Shown: positions 21,801 to 32,574 of the stretch, piece after piece | Layout of the letters: every line of letters starts with the position of its first letter | Numbering within the stretch: position 1 is the stretch's first letter | Assembly: GCA_036365145.1 (NCBI GenBank) | Contig: JAEOAD010002232.1 | Coordinates: forward strand, 2,921,001-2,985,000 | Length of the DNA stretch: 64,000 bases | Source of the DNA: Orientallactaga sibirica | Lineage: Eukaryota; Chordata; Mammalia; Rodentia; Dipodidae | Direction of reading: 5' to 3' | Program-made: the position numbers and the translations under genes | The notes under the pieces: model-generated | Seen by the model: the letters and a program-made list of their open reading frames with translations, nothing else | The model's database searches: none | Told to the model about the DNA's origin: nothing

Positions 21801-23210
21801 CACTATCACTCATTCATAGACACCTCCTTGGTATCCGTAGTCCAAGGCAGACCAGGGGAAGCAAGCTGACATGAGGGCCCCTCAGACCTCGTGGAAAGCT
21901 TCCTGCCGCTGACTAGGGCCGGTTGTTGGTGATGAATGAGTACTAGGCCCGTCTTCAGGTGTGACAGTCTCTCCCATCACTGGGACAGTGGTTCATCCAG
22001 TTTCTTTCCAGCCACGCAGTTGCTAAGATTAGCCCCTAAAATCTGGAGATGGGTGGTTTCTGGGATTTTGCTCACAGAGTGGAGGACCTGGTCCAAGGGA
22101 GGGTTATGAGGCTGGCAAGAGAGGAGATTCAAAAGTACCACATTGCTGGACTCCTAAGCACTTGACATGACATCTCCTTGACATGACATGACATGACTGC
22201 TCACCAAAAGATGCCAGAACATCCTGCTCCTCCTTCAGTCTTGTGGCTTCCTCCCCGTTTTTAGTTTTTGGCCTGGCCTGGGAGCCCTGGACACTCAGGC
22301 TCTATGGGCTCAATTAGGGCAAGAGAGAATTTGGGGGTCCAGGTCCAGAAGAGTGGGACCTGCCACCCCTTGGCTCCAGCTTCTTATGGCCCATTCCTAG
22401 CTGGGCAGGGGGTTAAGAGTTAACGGAAGTCAGGCTGTGTGCACAGTGTAAGGTGCATCCCCTTGTGGGGTCAGGAAGGGAAGGGGGTGGCCCCGAGGAC
22501 ATGGTTATCCAAGGGAAATACCCTGTGACATTCCTTAGCAGCAATCAGGAAGACTCCCTCTCCATCCCAGGCCACGTCAGGTAGGTCTTCTGTCACCTGT
22601 CAGTGCAGAGCCTGACTAGGAGCTGGGGTAAGCCGAGGGAGGTGAGCTGGCTTAGGAAGGCCCAGCGAGGAGCAAGCCTTACACGAGTGCATACATATGT
22701 GGGGGCTCCACACACTCTGCTAAGGTATTCCTGCATCTTCTTTTCTGCCCGGCTCCTTCTGAGCATCTAAGAAGCGGCAGGAGGACGCCCTGATGCCCCT
22801 GGCCCGTTAGCCAAGACTAAAGAGACTAGTCTGAAAACGCTTGTCTCCCCAGGTGGAATGCCCCTCCTTGCTCCTGATGTCGGTCTGATATCCCCAACAC
22901 GTCTCTTCTCTGGGAATATGGAGCTCAGGACACCTCCCAACCCAGTCTCCTCTCAGCATGCCTATCTCCTGGAAAGACTGCAGACCTACCAGTCTAGTGA
23001 AGGACTCATGGGTCCAAATGCCCCCCAGAATAGAACGGCTAGGCAAACTCTTTGCCCACAGTCACCCAGTACACGAGGACATTGCAATGGAGCCGGCAGT
23101 CCTCTGACTACATGGTACATGAGCAACGGCCTCATCACCCCATCATATAGGCCATGTCATGAGAGCATGGGAGGACACTGTAACTGCATGTCTGGTGTAG
23201 GTTAAGAGAG
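21801..23210. other. Single-copy DNA
   Basis: No gene recognised. A small tandem array of 'gacat' lies near 22165-22198. The opposite-strand frames at 22807-23205 have no domain. Confidence 0.5.
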
Positions 23211-23258
23211 ATGCCGTGTGAGGAAGGAGACCAAGTCAAGGATCGCCCCTTCCTCCAT

Positions 23259-23366
23259 CGTCCCTTTCAAGAGGGAGGCCATGTGCGTCCCTTTCAAGAG
23301 GGAGGGCATGTGCGTCTCTTTCAAGAGGGAGGGCATGTGCGTCTCTTTCAAGAGGGAGGGCATGTA
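23259..23366. repeat. 27-bp minisatellite, four units
   Basis: Four head-to-tail copies of a 27-base unit of the type 'cgtcyctttcaagagggagg' plus 'gcatgtg'. Differences between units are single bases. The unit length is a multiple of three, so the plus-strand frame repeats the nonapeptide R-P/L-F-Q-E-G-G-H-V four times. I see no other sign that it is translated. Confidence 0.95.
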
Positions 23367-23406
23367 GTTATTTGTCCTAAAGGAGATACTTTTAAAAATA
23401 AAAGTT

Positions 23407-23592
23407 GGGCTGAGGAGATCACTCAGTGATTAAAGGAGCTCGCTTGCAAAGCCTGCTGGCCTGGGTTTGATTCTCCAATACCCACATAAGGCTAGATGCA
23501 CAAGATGGCATATGTGTCTGGAGTTTGTGTGCAGTGGCAAGAGGCCCTGGCACACCCATACTTACGCTCTCTCTCATAAACAAACATATTTC
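23407..23592 (+). repeat. DIP SINE with perfect 13-base target duplication
   Basis: A DIP with a diverged head ('gaggagatcactcagtg'). It is flanked by 'aaaaataaaagtt' at 23394-23406 and 23593-23605. Confidence 0.93.
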
Positions 23593-23605
23593 AAAAATAA
23601 AAGTT

Positions 23606-24540
23606 AGCATCGTTATAAGGAAAAGCAGGTGCAAATGAGGCCTGCCCTATCAAACAGGAGACTCCCTGAGCCAAAGCTCTCAGCTGCTTTCTCCTCCCCA
23701 TTTTGCCTGTGAAAAGACCAACTCCATGACCCCGTCCAGGTGGCTAATGGCCTATGGCACCCTTAGAGGGCCCTTCACCTCTCCAACCCTTGGCATCCTC
23801 ATTAATAAATTTTGCTCATTTATTCTGCAGATACTGTTTTGTGCCCTCTGTGTACAGGACAATGGGCTGGGTACTACAAGGTCAAAAGTGACTAAGTTGG
23901 GGCCCTGACCTTGGTCCAGCACTCTCAGCCCCCTGCGGTCCCCAGCCACTCAAGAAACTGCAGCCTACGTAGGCAACTGTCTTGTTTAGGGAGCAAGCAG
24001 TGGCGTAAGAGGGGAGCGGGGCTCTCTGAAGTGTGAGTCATGGCATAGTAAGGACCTGGCCTCCCAGATGGGGGGAACGAGCCTGTCTTGCAGAAAAGAA
24101 GAATGAACGGAAAACACGCAGGACGGTGCGCTCAGTCATGTGTTAGGAGGTGGGAGAGTTGGGCTTCAAATCAAACTGCCTGCCAGGAAATCTCTCCTCT
24201 TTCCTCCTTTCTTACCTTTCTATTGTCTAGTCCCAGCCTGCTCCCCACCCCTACCCAGTCTTCTGGACAGCAGAGCTAAATGCATAACAGAAGCAGATCC
24301 AGAGCCCTGGGGCAGTTTAACAAGTCACCACCATGGCCCGGGGATCTTCATTCCGCCTCTTCCCTCTCATGCTCTCAGATGCCACACTGGGAAGTGAACC
24401 TACAAATCTTCTGTCTCTAATCAGTTTTCCCAAGTGGCAAAGGTAGAGAAGAACGTGCTGAACATGATGGGGTTGATCTGTGGGGTGGAAAGTTTAAAAG
24501 CCCACTTGTCACAAGACCAATCCATTATTGATTGATTTCC
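23606..24540. other. Single-copy DNA with an ancient repeat trace
   Basis: About 23795-23910 ('tgccctctgtgtacaggac', 'gggctgggtactacaagg') resembles an old mammal-wide repeat. No gene recognised in the rest. Confidence 0.45.
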
Positions 24541-24557
24541 CATTAAAATATTAGTAA

Positions 24558-24740
24558 GGGGCTGGGGAGATTTCTCAGTGGTTAAGGCTTTTGCCTGCAA
24601 AGCCTAATGACCCAGGTTCAAGTCCCCAATTCCCATGTAAAGCCAGATGCACAAAGTGGCACAGGCATCTGGAGTTTGTTTGCAGTGGCTGAAAGCCCTG
24701 GTATGCCCATACTCTCTCTTTCACCCCTCCCCCCTCTCTC
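24558..24740 (+). repeat. DIP SINE, left part of a composite
   Basis: The head ('gggctggggagatttctcag') and body are intact. Its CT-rich tail is interrupted by an antisense long DIP at 24744. The outer flank 'atattagtaag' (about 24547-24557) recurs as 'atattagtgag' near 25264-25275. Confidence 0.85.
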
Positions 24741-24743
24741 TTT

Positions 24744-24985
24744 TTTTTTTTTTTTTTTTGGAGAGAGACAGAGAGAGAGGGAGAGGAAGACAGAGATGGG
24801 CGCACCAGCAGTCTCTCAGCTGCTGCGAACGAAATCCAGATGCGTACACCCCCTTGTGGTCAAGTGCGGCATTGTGCCCTTGCATCACTTTGCATCTGGC
24901 TAAACGTGGGACCTGGAGATTGGAACCAGCCTTCTTAGGCTTAGGAGGCAGGCGCCTTAACCGCCAAGCCATCTCTCCAGCCCCA
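24744..24985 (-). repeat. DIP SINE, long subtype, inserted in another DIP
   Basis: An antisense long DIP with the extra segment ('gtggtcaagtgcggcattg', about 24855-24873). It is flanked by 'ccctctctcttt' at 24732-24743 and 24986-24997, which is the CT tail of the host DIP, so the order of insertion is clear. Confidence 0.92.
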
Positions 24986-25003
24986 CCCTCTCTCTTTATC
25001 TCT

Positions 25004-25173
25004 CTGCTCAATGATAGCTCAATGATTAAGACACTCACCTTCAAAATTTAACGACCTGGATTTGGGTTTGATTCCCCAGTGCCCACTTAAAGCCATATGC
25101 CCAAAGTGGCATATGCATCTGGAGTTAGTTTGCAGTAGCTAGAGGCCCTGGTGCATCCATTCTCTCTCTTTCC

Positions 25174-25208
<35 letters not shown>

Positions 25209-25260
25209 ACTCACACACACACACATATTCTATTTGCAAATAAATAAAATATTTAAAATA
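25004..25260 (+). repeat. DIP SINE, 5' shortened, right part of a composite
   Basis: The body starts at 'ctcaatgatagctcaatg' and lacks the first bases of a normal head. It has a long CT run (25182-25206) that turns into CA repeats, then an AAATA tail. Together with 24558-24740 it may be a dimeric DIP. Confidence 0.85.
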
Positions 25261-25266
25261 TATATA

Positions 25267-25345
25267 TTAGTGAGGAAATTGTCCCAAACAGGTTAAACGA
25301 ATTGTCTGAGTTAGATACCAGGTCTAGCTCTTTGACCTAGTGCTA
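25267..25345 (-). repeat. MIR fragment, antisense
   Basis: The words 'gtgaggaaattgtcccaaac' and 'taccaggtctagctc' fit a decayed antisense MIR. Confidence 0.4.
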
Positions 25346-25369
25346 CTTCCTGTGTGCTATCTGTCCCTG

Positions 25370-26060
25370 CCCTCATTTTTCATCTGCACGTAACATGATT
25401 AACAATTTCCTTATGTATACATAATGTATTTTTATCATAATCCCTTCCCATTACTTTTTTTTGTCCCCTTTCTACTGAATTCCTTTTTCTTTCCAATTAA
25501 TCCCTCTTCTATTTTAATGTCATTTGGGGGGCCATCCTCCATCATCTATAACAACATATTGATGGACCTCATATCATATGGGTCTTGTGCAGGGAGTGAA
25601 AGATACTGTGAGACCATAAATGCATTGGTCATTTTGTGTCTGGAGATAGCATTTTAAAGCACTCCTTCCCATTCTTTGGCTCTTACATTCTTTCCACCAC
25701 CTCTTCTGCAATGGACCTTGAGTCTTGCAGGGGAGATAATAGAGATGGCTCTGTGCTGTACACTCCACTATTACTTCTCAGCACATGGATGAGTTTATTT
25801 TATATTCAAGCAGAGAGAGACAGAGAGAAGAAAGACAGACACACAAAGAGGGAATAGGCACACCAGGGCCTTTAGCCACTGCAAATGCAATTCCAGGCAC
25901 ATGTGCCATTTTGTGTGTCTGGTTTTACATGGGCCCCAGGATATTGAACGCAGGTCATTAGGCTTTGCAGGCAAGTGCTTTAATCTCTGAGCCATCTCTC
26001 CAGCCCACATTGATGAGTTCTGAGTCTCCATGTCACTACCAAACAGATGGTTTTTATATT
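25370..26060. mobile_element. Rodent-lineage L1 3' UTR fragment, split by DIP
   Basis: The phrases 'ggctcttacattctttccac', 'cacctcttctgcaatggac' and 'cattttgtgtctggagatag' resemble the 3' UTR region of rodent-lineage L1 (Lx-like) elements. The sequence resumes after the DIP inserted at 25796-26006. I am unsure of the strand. Confidence 0.5.
25796..26006 (-). repeat. DIP SINE, antisense
   Basis: The flanks 'acatggatgagtt' (25783-25795) and 'acattgatgagtt' (26007-26019) form a 13-base target duplication with one mismatch. The purine stretch contains 'gaagaaagacagacac'. Confidence 0.93.
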
Positions 26061-26069
26061 AAGAAAATA

Positions 26070-26228
26070 TGCTGGGTGTGGTGGCACACCTTTAATCCCA
26101 GAACTTGGGAGTCAGAGGTAGGAGGATCACCGTGAGTTGCAGGCCACCCTGAGACTACATTGTGAATTCCAGGTCAGCCTGGGCTAGAGTGAGACCCTGC
26201 CTCGAAAAACAAAAACAAATAAACAAAA
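26070..26228 (+). repeat. B1 SINE
   Basis: A full B1 with a small deletion in 'gtggcacacctttaatccc' and a tail 'aaaaacaaaaacaaataaac'. Confidence 0.92.
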
Positions 26229-26480
26229 GTATGTATACATATCTAATAAAAGGGAAATTATTTTAAAATTACCAAAATTGAGCAGTTAAAAATATTTTTG
26301 TAGTGCTATAGATGGAACCCTATGGTTTTGATCAGGCTAGGCAAGTAGCCTACCACTGTACTAAATCCCCAGTGTCTATCTAATTTAAATAATTGTAGTG
26401 TACATTTATATTTCATTGTTTCTTTATTGATTTTAGGAACTGAAAAAATCAAGAAAAAATAAAATTTAAAAAAAAAAAAC
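26229..26480. other. AT-rich DNA, unclassified
   Basis: AT-rich sequence, likely remnants of old repeats. Nothing identifiable with confidence. Confidence 0.4.
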
Positions 26481-26481
26481 T

Positions 26482-26694
26482 GGCTGGAGGGATGGCTTCG
26501 TGATTAAAGCACTTGCTTACAAAGCCAAAGGACCCAGGTTCAATTCCCTAGGACCCACATTAGCCAGATGCACAAGGTGGCTCATGCATTTGGAGTTCCT
26601 TGGCAGTGACTAGAGGCCCTGGCACACCCATTCTCTCGCTCTCTCTCTTTCCCTCTTTCTCTCTGTCAAAAAAAAAAAAAAAAAAAAAAAAAAA
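26482..26694 (+). repeat. DIP SINE with 27-nt A tail
   Basis: A complete DIP ending directly in a pure run of 27 As (26668-26694), without the usual AAATA tail. This suggests recent insertion or tail replacement. Confidence 0.93.
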
Positions 26695-26734
26695 GTTACA
26701 TATACATATAACACAGATGTTTTGTCCTAGTCTG

Positions 26735-26865
26735 TTTAGAATTTGGATTTTGGTGCATCTGTCATATAAAAGTTAACTTTATGTAATCAAATTTGTCACC
26801 ACCCCCATGGCTTTTGGGCTTCCTATAACGCATAGGAAAACCTGCACACTGGTGATATATTTGTC
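26735..26865 (-). mobile_element. Ancient L1 fragment, antisense
   Basis: The phrases 'tttatgtaatcaaatttgtc', 'catggcttttgggcttcc' and 'aaaacctgcacactggtg' match the antisense ORF2 order of old L1 elements. Confidence 0.6.
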
Positions 26866-27566
26866 ACACACAAATTGGCCAGCCCTGGATATGGAAGCTT
26901 CAGGGCAGAGAACCTGGGAGGCTGTCCTGTAGCAGGCAAGCAACTCCCCAGGATTGTCTTGCCAGAGCCTTCTCCCAGGAGGCCAGGACATCTTATCAGA
27001 ATGACCGTCACCCTGGATCCACACACCCACTCATGCTTTGTGCCAGGCTCTGCCCTGGCTCCCTGAGGGTCTGGCTTAATGATAAGCTCACTGGAGTGAA
27101 TATCGGCCATAGCAACTTCTGCGTGTGTTTTCTTAGCCACCAAGGCCATGCCAAAGCATGGGGACATATTTTTTCCTTTCTGTGGCACTCTCTCCACCCT
27201 TGGCCCTGTTAGAGATCTGAAAGCCTGCTGGTGTGGGCGGCACCTTTATCTCACTGTAGCTGCTTTTATGAGAAACTTTTCCCTGAGCCAAACATAGAAA
27301 AATTATCTTTTCAAACATACCATTCAGTGTGATTTTATAAGCTCTTCAGTAATTGCCCTTGCATCTCTCAAAGGAACCTTGAACCCCAGTGGCTTGTTGA
27401 TTGAAAGGAAGAGAGAAACATGGGTGACCAGAAAAGTTCAGAAAAAGACTTTTCCATCTCCTTGGGGTTCATCCTTACTTGCTGTTTATGAAAAGGGGGG
27501 AAAGGAGGAAGATGGCTTTGAAAAGTCTCTTAGGATGACAGACCTAGACTCTACTGGCTTGCTCTT

Positions 27567-27570
<4 letters not shown>
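26866..27570. other. Single-copy DNA
   Basis: No gene recognised. The minus frame 26823-27197 partly overlaps L1 and has no domain. Confidence 0.5.

Positions 27571-27572
<2 letters not shown>

Positions 27573-27618
<46 letters not shown>
27573..27618. repeat. (AC)23 microsatellite
   Basis: An uninterrupted AC run. A shorter TG-rich stretch lies at about 27716-27764. Confidence 0.97.
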
Positions 27619-27620
<2 letters not shown>

Positions 27621-29230
27621 CCAGTGCAGTGGTCCCATGTAACATTTCCAAGCAGGTAACTTAATCACCCGGTCTGGGCTGTGTCACTGCCTTTCTTAGT
27701 GCTACATGTTTTCAGGGTGTGTGTCTGCCTGTGCCTGCATGTGCATGTGTGTGTGTGTGTGGGTCAGGGCTAGGTAACAGTTAACTCCAAAGAGAAGAGG
27801 GAAGAAACAGAGGCCCCAGTAAAGGAGCAGCTCTAAGGAGGAAGGCACCAGGCCAAAGGCTCAGAATAGCCAGCCCTGGCGCCGAAGGGTGAAAAGGGCA
27901 GAGGAAATGAGTGGGCTAGCCTGTGGGAGGGGTGGGCAGGGCTGGGAGGAGAAGCCAGGAGGGTGGGTGGGTGTGCATCCAGGGCCTGGGGAAGATCACA
28001 GGTCCGTGAGCACTTTCTGAGTGGAGGTTCAGAATGGGCAAGAGGCTTGTGAGGGCGGTGGGTGGTGCTGGACATTGCCTCTGGCCAAGGAAGGATGGGT
28101 CACATTACCACCTCCGGATGGCCATTGTGCAGAGAGCAGGCACAGACAGTGCTGCTGGAAGGGCAGGATGGAGGTCAGCAGGCTAAGCAGGAGAGACCTG
28201 GGCCAGCTTAGCCTTGGCCTTCAGTGGAGGACCGTCCCTGCAGGCAAAGGAAGAGGCCTCTACCTGAGCTGGGGCTGGGAGGGAGAACCAGCATCAAGAG
28301 CTGCCCCCCTTCAGTACAGATGATGTGCCCCAGTCTCCTTTGTGCTTAGCATACAGGATGCGCCCAGCAATTGTCTAGGGCTTCACTGACTGAGTCCCAA
28401 AGGGCTTGCTCCAGTGTGGTCAGCCAGCAGCTTCTAGAGCCACTTCACTAAACTGCCACCCCACGTAACAGATAGTACGCTCCCTCTCGGATTGCACTTG
28501 CCACTGCTGACAATGCAGTATGCAAACCCTGGAAGTGCCTCCCCACTGCAGACTCCTTGTTCATGTGCCCGTAATATGGGACTCTGTCCACCCTGTTGCT
28601 ACCCCTCACAACTGAACCAGTTCCTCTCCCTGTCATGAACCAGTCTTGCCTAGCTCGCACAGCTTCACTTCCTGGGATAGAGTCCCCAACAGCATCCCTG
28701 ATGAGGAGGCGGGACTCGGTCACTGGGTCTGTAGAGCAGGTGAGAAACTGAGGGCCTGCAAAAGCTGAAGAGTCCGGCTCACCCTGTAGCAGAATTGGCT
28801 TTGTCCTCATGGAGCGCCGACGCTGTAATGCTGTATGTGAGCCGTGTAGAAGAGCAGATTCATGGGGACAAAGGATAGACCAGAGGTGATCAGGGGCCAG
28901 GGGTAGGGAAGGGTACTGCTCAACAGCTCATGAGAGGGGTGGGCAAGTAATGGAAACTGTGGTGACAGTCACACATTGTGGATGTGCTTATTGATACTGA
29001 ATTCCACACTTAGAACGAGCCAAGAAGCTATGCTTTTGACTTATTGACCACAACTAAAAGAATTTTTTATCCTATAAGGATGAAGTAGTGGTCAAAAAAA
29101 AAAAAAAATATGTGCACACAATGTTGAGGCCAGCTTGAACTACATGGAGAAACCCCTTTCTCAAAAAGGGGGTACCTGAGTAGGTGCACCTGTGAGATAC
29201 ATTGCATTACCATTGGTGGGGAGGACTTCA
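27619..29230. other. Single-copy DNA
   Basis: No gene recognised. The minus-strand ATG frame 28448-28810 (120 codons) shows no known domain. A short B1-like remnant ('gttgaggccagcttgaacta') follows an A run at 29094-29108. Confidence 0.45.
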
Positions 29231-29232
29231 GA

Positions 29233-29330
29233 AGCCCCACCCTCACTAGCTTTGTGCCCTTGAACAGGTCACCCTTCACTGTTTCTTCAACTGTTAAATG
29301 AACCCACTTAGGGGTTAAAGAGGACAGTAG
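29233..29330 (+). repeat. MIR fragment
   Basis: The words 'ctagctttgtgcccttgaac' and 'cactgtttcttcaactgtta' follow sense MIR order. Confidence 0.55.
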
Positions 29331-30007
29331 CGTGTGCTGTTGGCCCAGATCAGCACAGAAGCCGGGAAGAGCAGTAGTCACAGGTCTGATGTTCATGCCC
29401 CCACATCCCTTGGTGTTAAACAGCTCAAGTTCATAGTTAGGGAGGGAACTGATGTTGGCTAGCATCCAGGGCTCTATTTTGAGGTTAACCTTGAGGGCCA
29501 AACATTTGGTAGTGAGAGGAGAGGTAAGGAGGCGTGGAGGGAGGATTGGGGAGCAGGCTTTGAAAGCTTGCTATGCAACAAGAATAGAGCCTGGGCTTTG
29601 TCTTCTAAGGTGGCCTGGCAGGTTAGGCAAGGACCAGAGCAGGAGGAGGAGGAAGCCAGGGTTTGGAGGTATGCTGGATGAATACATCCAAAGGCCTGAG
29701 GCCCAGAGACTGGGCCACTCTTCAGGGCAAGTCACTGGGTATTCACTGTCTCTAAAAAGACAGGCTGATTTCTGAAGTCTCTTCTCAGCTTCTCAGCCTC
29801 CTAGTTGGGAGCCAGCAAGAGGCAGCCTGCTTTCTCTGAATTGCTTTGTGATCTTGGACTGGAGTCTTCTGACTCCATAGCTGGAATCTTGGGCCCCTAC
29901 TTGATAGTGGTATATGTTCACAGAGGTAATGTCGTCACTTCTACTCAGTGTGTGGACATCATGTAAGATGTACAGAGATCCTTTACCAGCCCGGGGGGAG
30001 GGGGAGG

Positions 30008-30325
30008 GCAAGTTACTTGACTTTTCTTTGCCTCAGTGCCTTCATATGTAAAATAAGGAGAACAAATTGGGCATGGTGGCACATGCTTGTAGTCCTAGCC
30101 CTCAGGAGGGCAAAGTCAAGAGGATCCCCAAAAGTTCAAGGTTTGGCTGGGCCACAAAGGGAGGCTCAGTCACCCACTCTGTCTCTAACAAACCAAACAA
30201 TAAAAAATTAACAATTCCAGCTGGGTAGTGGAGAATACAGGTTGGGGTGAGGACTAAATGAGTTAGGAGTGTAGAGTTATTTAATAGGACCTGGCACACA
30301 ATAGGTGTGTCTCATTGAGGTCTGG
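30008..30325 (+). repeat. MIR SINE split by an old B1
   Basis: The left half is 30008-30059 ('ggcaagttacttgactttt', 'cctcagtgccttcatatgt'). The right half is about 30230-30325 ('gaggactaaatgagttagg', 'ggacctggcacacaatagg'). The two halves are consecutive in MIR and are separated by a degenerate B1 (30062-30200). Confidence 0.75.
30062..30200 (+). repeat. Degenerate B1 inside MIR
   Basis: The words 'ttgggcatggtggcacatgc', 'agtcctagccctcaggaggg' and 'ctctgtctctaacaaacc' are B1-like but diverged, so this is an early B1. The flanks 'aacaaatt' and 'aacaatt' may be the target duplication. Confidence 0.65.
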
Positions 30326-30844
30326 AAATCCTTCCATGTGCAGATTACTTAAAATGGTTCAATTAATCATGGCCTGGGTTACACTGAGCTTCTGGAGAGG
30401 TCCCAGAGCGGGCACAGGCCCTTTCTCTGCTTTCAAGGGCTTATCAGCCTGTGCTCAGTGATGCAAACATGGCCCCTCTTCAAACAACAGCCAGCAGGAC
30501 AGGGCAGCATTCAAGCCCTGGCAGGATGGGCGCTGGGGGCAGGGGTACAAGAGAGCAAGGGATTACAGAGAAGTGGGCTTGAGCCAGGCCAGGCAAAGAG
30601 AAAAAGACAGGGGAGTGTATACGTGTACATGTGAGTGTGAGTGATGGGATCATTTTGTGTGCACAAGTGTGTGTTGCTGGAAAACCAAAAGCAAGCATGA
30701 ACAAAGGCTGACTTGGAAACGGAAGTGTGGGTCTTAGACACTCCTAGCAGTGCCACATTTTGGGTTGTGTGGTGGCCACGTGCCCCTTTCTGCCTGTGGC
30801 TCATGGAATCTGCCTGTCTGTGAGTACAGGAGCAAGCCCTTGTG
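30326..30844. other. Single-copy DNA
   Basis: No gene or repeat recognised. The frames at 30480-30804 minus are not supported. Confidence 0.45.
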
Positions 30845-31065
30845 CATAACCCAGGGTGTGATTAATTTAATTATTTCAAAAGCCCCTTTGGTATTTCACG
30901 AGGGTCATGCCCCTGGCTGTGGGCTTCAATAGAACTGCAGCAGGTTTCAATAAAATCAATTAATTTAATTTGATTTGGTTTTATGTACTTGGAGCGGGTG
31001 CCTCCTGAACCCGGTATGAAAATTATTACAGAATAAAAATGCATATTAGTACTCGGAGCCCAGTG
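30845..31065. promoter_or_regulatory. Candidate enhancer-like block with TAATTA sites
   Basis: A non-repetitive AT-rich block. The 12-mer 'attaatttaatt' occurs twice, at 30861-30872 and 30959-30970, with start points 98 bases apart. It also has 'gaaaattattacagaat' and 'gcatattagtactcgg'. The repeated TAATT words are typical binding sites of homeodomain proteins. Confidence 0.4.
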
Positions 31066-31200
31066 CCCTTGGACTTTCATGATGGAGCCTTCAGTGCTGA
31101 TCAAAAGCACAGCTCCCACTGCCCTGCACTAACCCCCTCCAGAGAGGACAAGACTGCTGGCAGATGTTCGGACTGCTTTCCTCCCTCCCTGAAGCACTTT

Positions 31201-31341
31201 TTGTTTTGTTTTTCAAGGTAGGCCCCAGCTGACCTGGAATTCACTATGTAGTCTCAGGCTGGCTTTGAACTCGCAGCAATCCTCCTACCTCTACCTCCCA
31301 AGTGCTAGGATTAAAGGCGTGCGCCATCCCTCTCTGCTCTT
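31201..31341 (-). repeat. B1 SINE, antisense
   Basis: The flanks share 'aagcacttt' (31192-31200 and 31342-31350), a 9-base target duplication. The B1 body has 'gaattcactatgtagtctc' and 'taaaggcgtgcgcc'. Confidence 0.92.
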
Positions 31342-31350
31342 AAGCACTTT

Positions 31351-32410
31351 CTGACAGTGGAACAAATGCATTTCTATTTCTAGTTCTCAAAATGGGTCGA
31401 AAGAGATTTTGTTCAGCCTTATCCCCAGCTTCCCTGGGGTGGATGCCGTCCTAGCTGATAATTGAATGAACTGAATCCAGTTAGGTGTGATGAACTGAAA
31501 GGCAGCTGGCTCCACCCCAGAAAACATACTTGAACTTGGGCAAGCACCTTCACTTTTCTAGGCCGTTGCTTCATCTACACTACCTATGTGGGAGAAAGTT
31601 GGACAAGGGCTTGTGAGGAACCTTCCAGTTGTAAGGCTTCCATGCCATTAGAGTTCCTACTTCACAGAATGGTTTTGGGGAACAGAATTCTGCACCCTGG
31701 AGAAGTGGTTCTTCTCCGTATTTTTACAGACCCAGAGTCACGGAGTCCTCCACTTGGGATAGTGACCAGGTTCACCCACATTAAAAGGTGGAGATTTTGC
31801 CTAGGACTGATGTTCCAACAGTCCTTTCATGTCTTCCTCTGGCCAGGATGGGAGAGACAGGAAAACCTTATAAGCCCAGAGAAGAACATTCCCCACCCCA
31901 CCCCGAACCCCCAGTGGGAGAAAGCTGAGGAGCCTATTGCTCAAATATCCCCCAGGGATGCTGAGATCCCTAGGATGCAAGGCCTTCCTACTGACCCAGG
32001 GGATGGCCCTGAGGGCTGACTCTCACCACAGAGCCTGGCCTCTGTGGAGCTCTGCAGAGCACACACAATCTGCCTCCTCATTTCACTCCCTGCTTATAGA
32101 TCTAAGATGCGCCTACTGTATGCCAAGAGCTGCCCTGGACTCTCCTCACGTGATCTTTAACCCAAGCCCTGGCTCTGTAAGAGTGTCATCCCTGCCTCCA
32201 TTGTACTGCTGGGGGACTTGCAGAGAGCAGAAATACTTCTCAAGGTCTTTCAGCTAAGTGACAGCGCTGGGATCCAACGCCACACCTAACTGCAAGACTT
32301 GCAGCATCCCACAAGCAGGGGGCTTCCTGATGCAGCATGCTCCTGCCCAACCACAAGTACTGGAAGGTTTTAATGGAGGTCACGACGACTATGAGCTACG
32401 AACTCACAAC
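31351..32410. other. Single-copy DNA with two MIR-like fragments
   Basis: MIR traces: sense at 31520-31600 ('cttgggcaagcaccttcac') and antisense at about 32095-32290 ('gcctactgtatgccaagagc', 'aagtgacagcgctgggatcc'). The long frame 31588-32019 (plus) crosses repeat-derived sequence and has no domain. Confidence 0.5.
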
Positions 32411-32490
32411 ACCCCACGAGGCACGACTCTCTCCATTTTGCAGATGCAAAAACTGAGGTGAAGAGAAGCAACGTGCCCGGGGTCACCCTG
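32410..32490 (-). repeat. MIR fragment at the CpG island edge, antisense
   Basis: The words 'ctccattttgcagatgcaaa' and 'actgaggtgaagagaagc' are typical antisense MIR. It directly precedes CpG island 1. Confidence 0.6.
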
Positions 32491-32574
32491 AAAACAAGTG
32501 AGCCCGGGACTGGCCGTGGTCACCGAGCTCTTAGCCTCTGGGGTTTGGTCCTCCACCCAGAGCTAGCAGCAAGC

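Noticed and set aside
23259..23366. CRISPR-like repeat array
   Set aside because: Units are head to tail without spacers, in mammalian DNA; this is a minisatellite.
24607..25051. Overlapping open frames with poly-Phe or poly-Lys
   Set aside because: They are translations of SINE sequence and of T/A tracts on both strands.
28448..28810. Minus-strand ATG frame of 120 codons
   Set aside because: The sequence has no known domain, no promoter or splice context, and such lengths are expected by chance in 64 kb read in six frames.
31588..32019. Plus-strand ATG frame of 143 codons
   Set aside because: It includes repeat-derived sequence, has no domain and no consistent splice sites.
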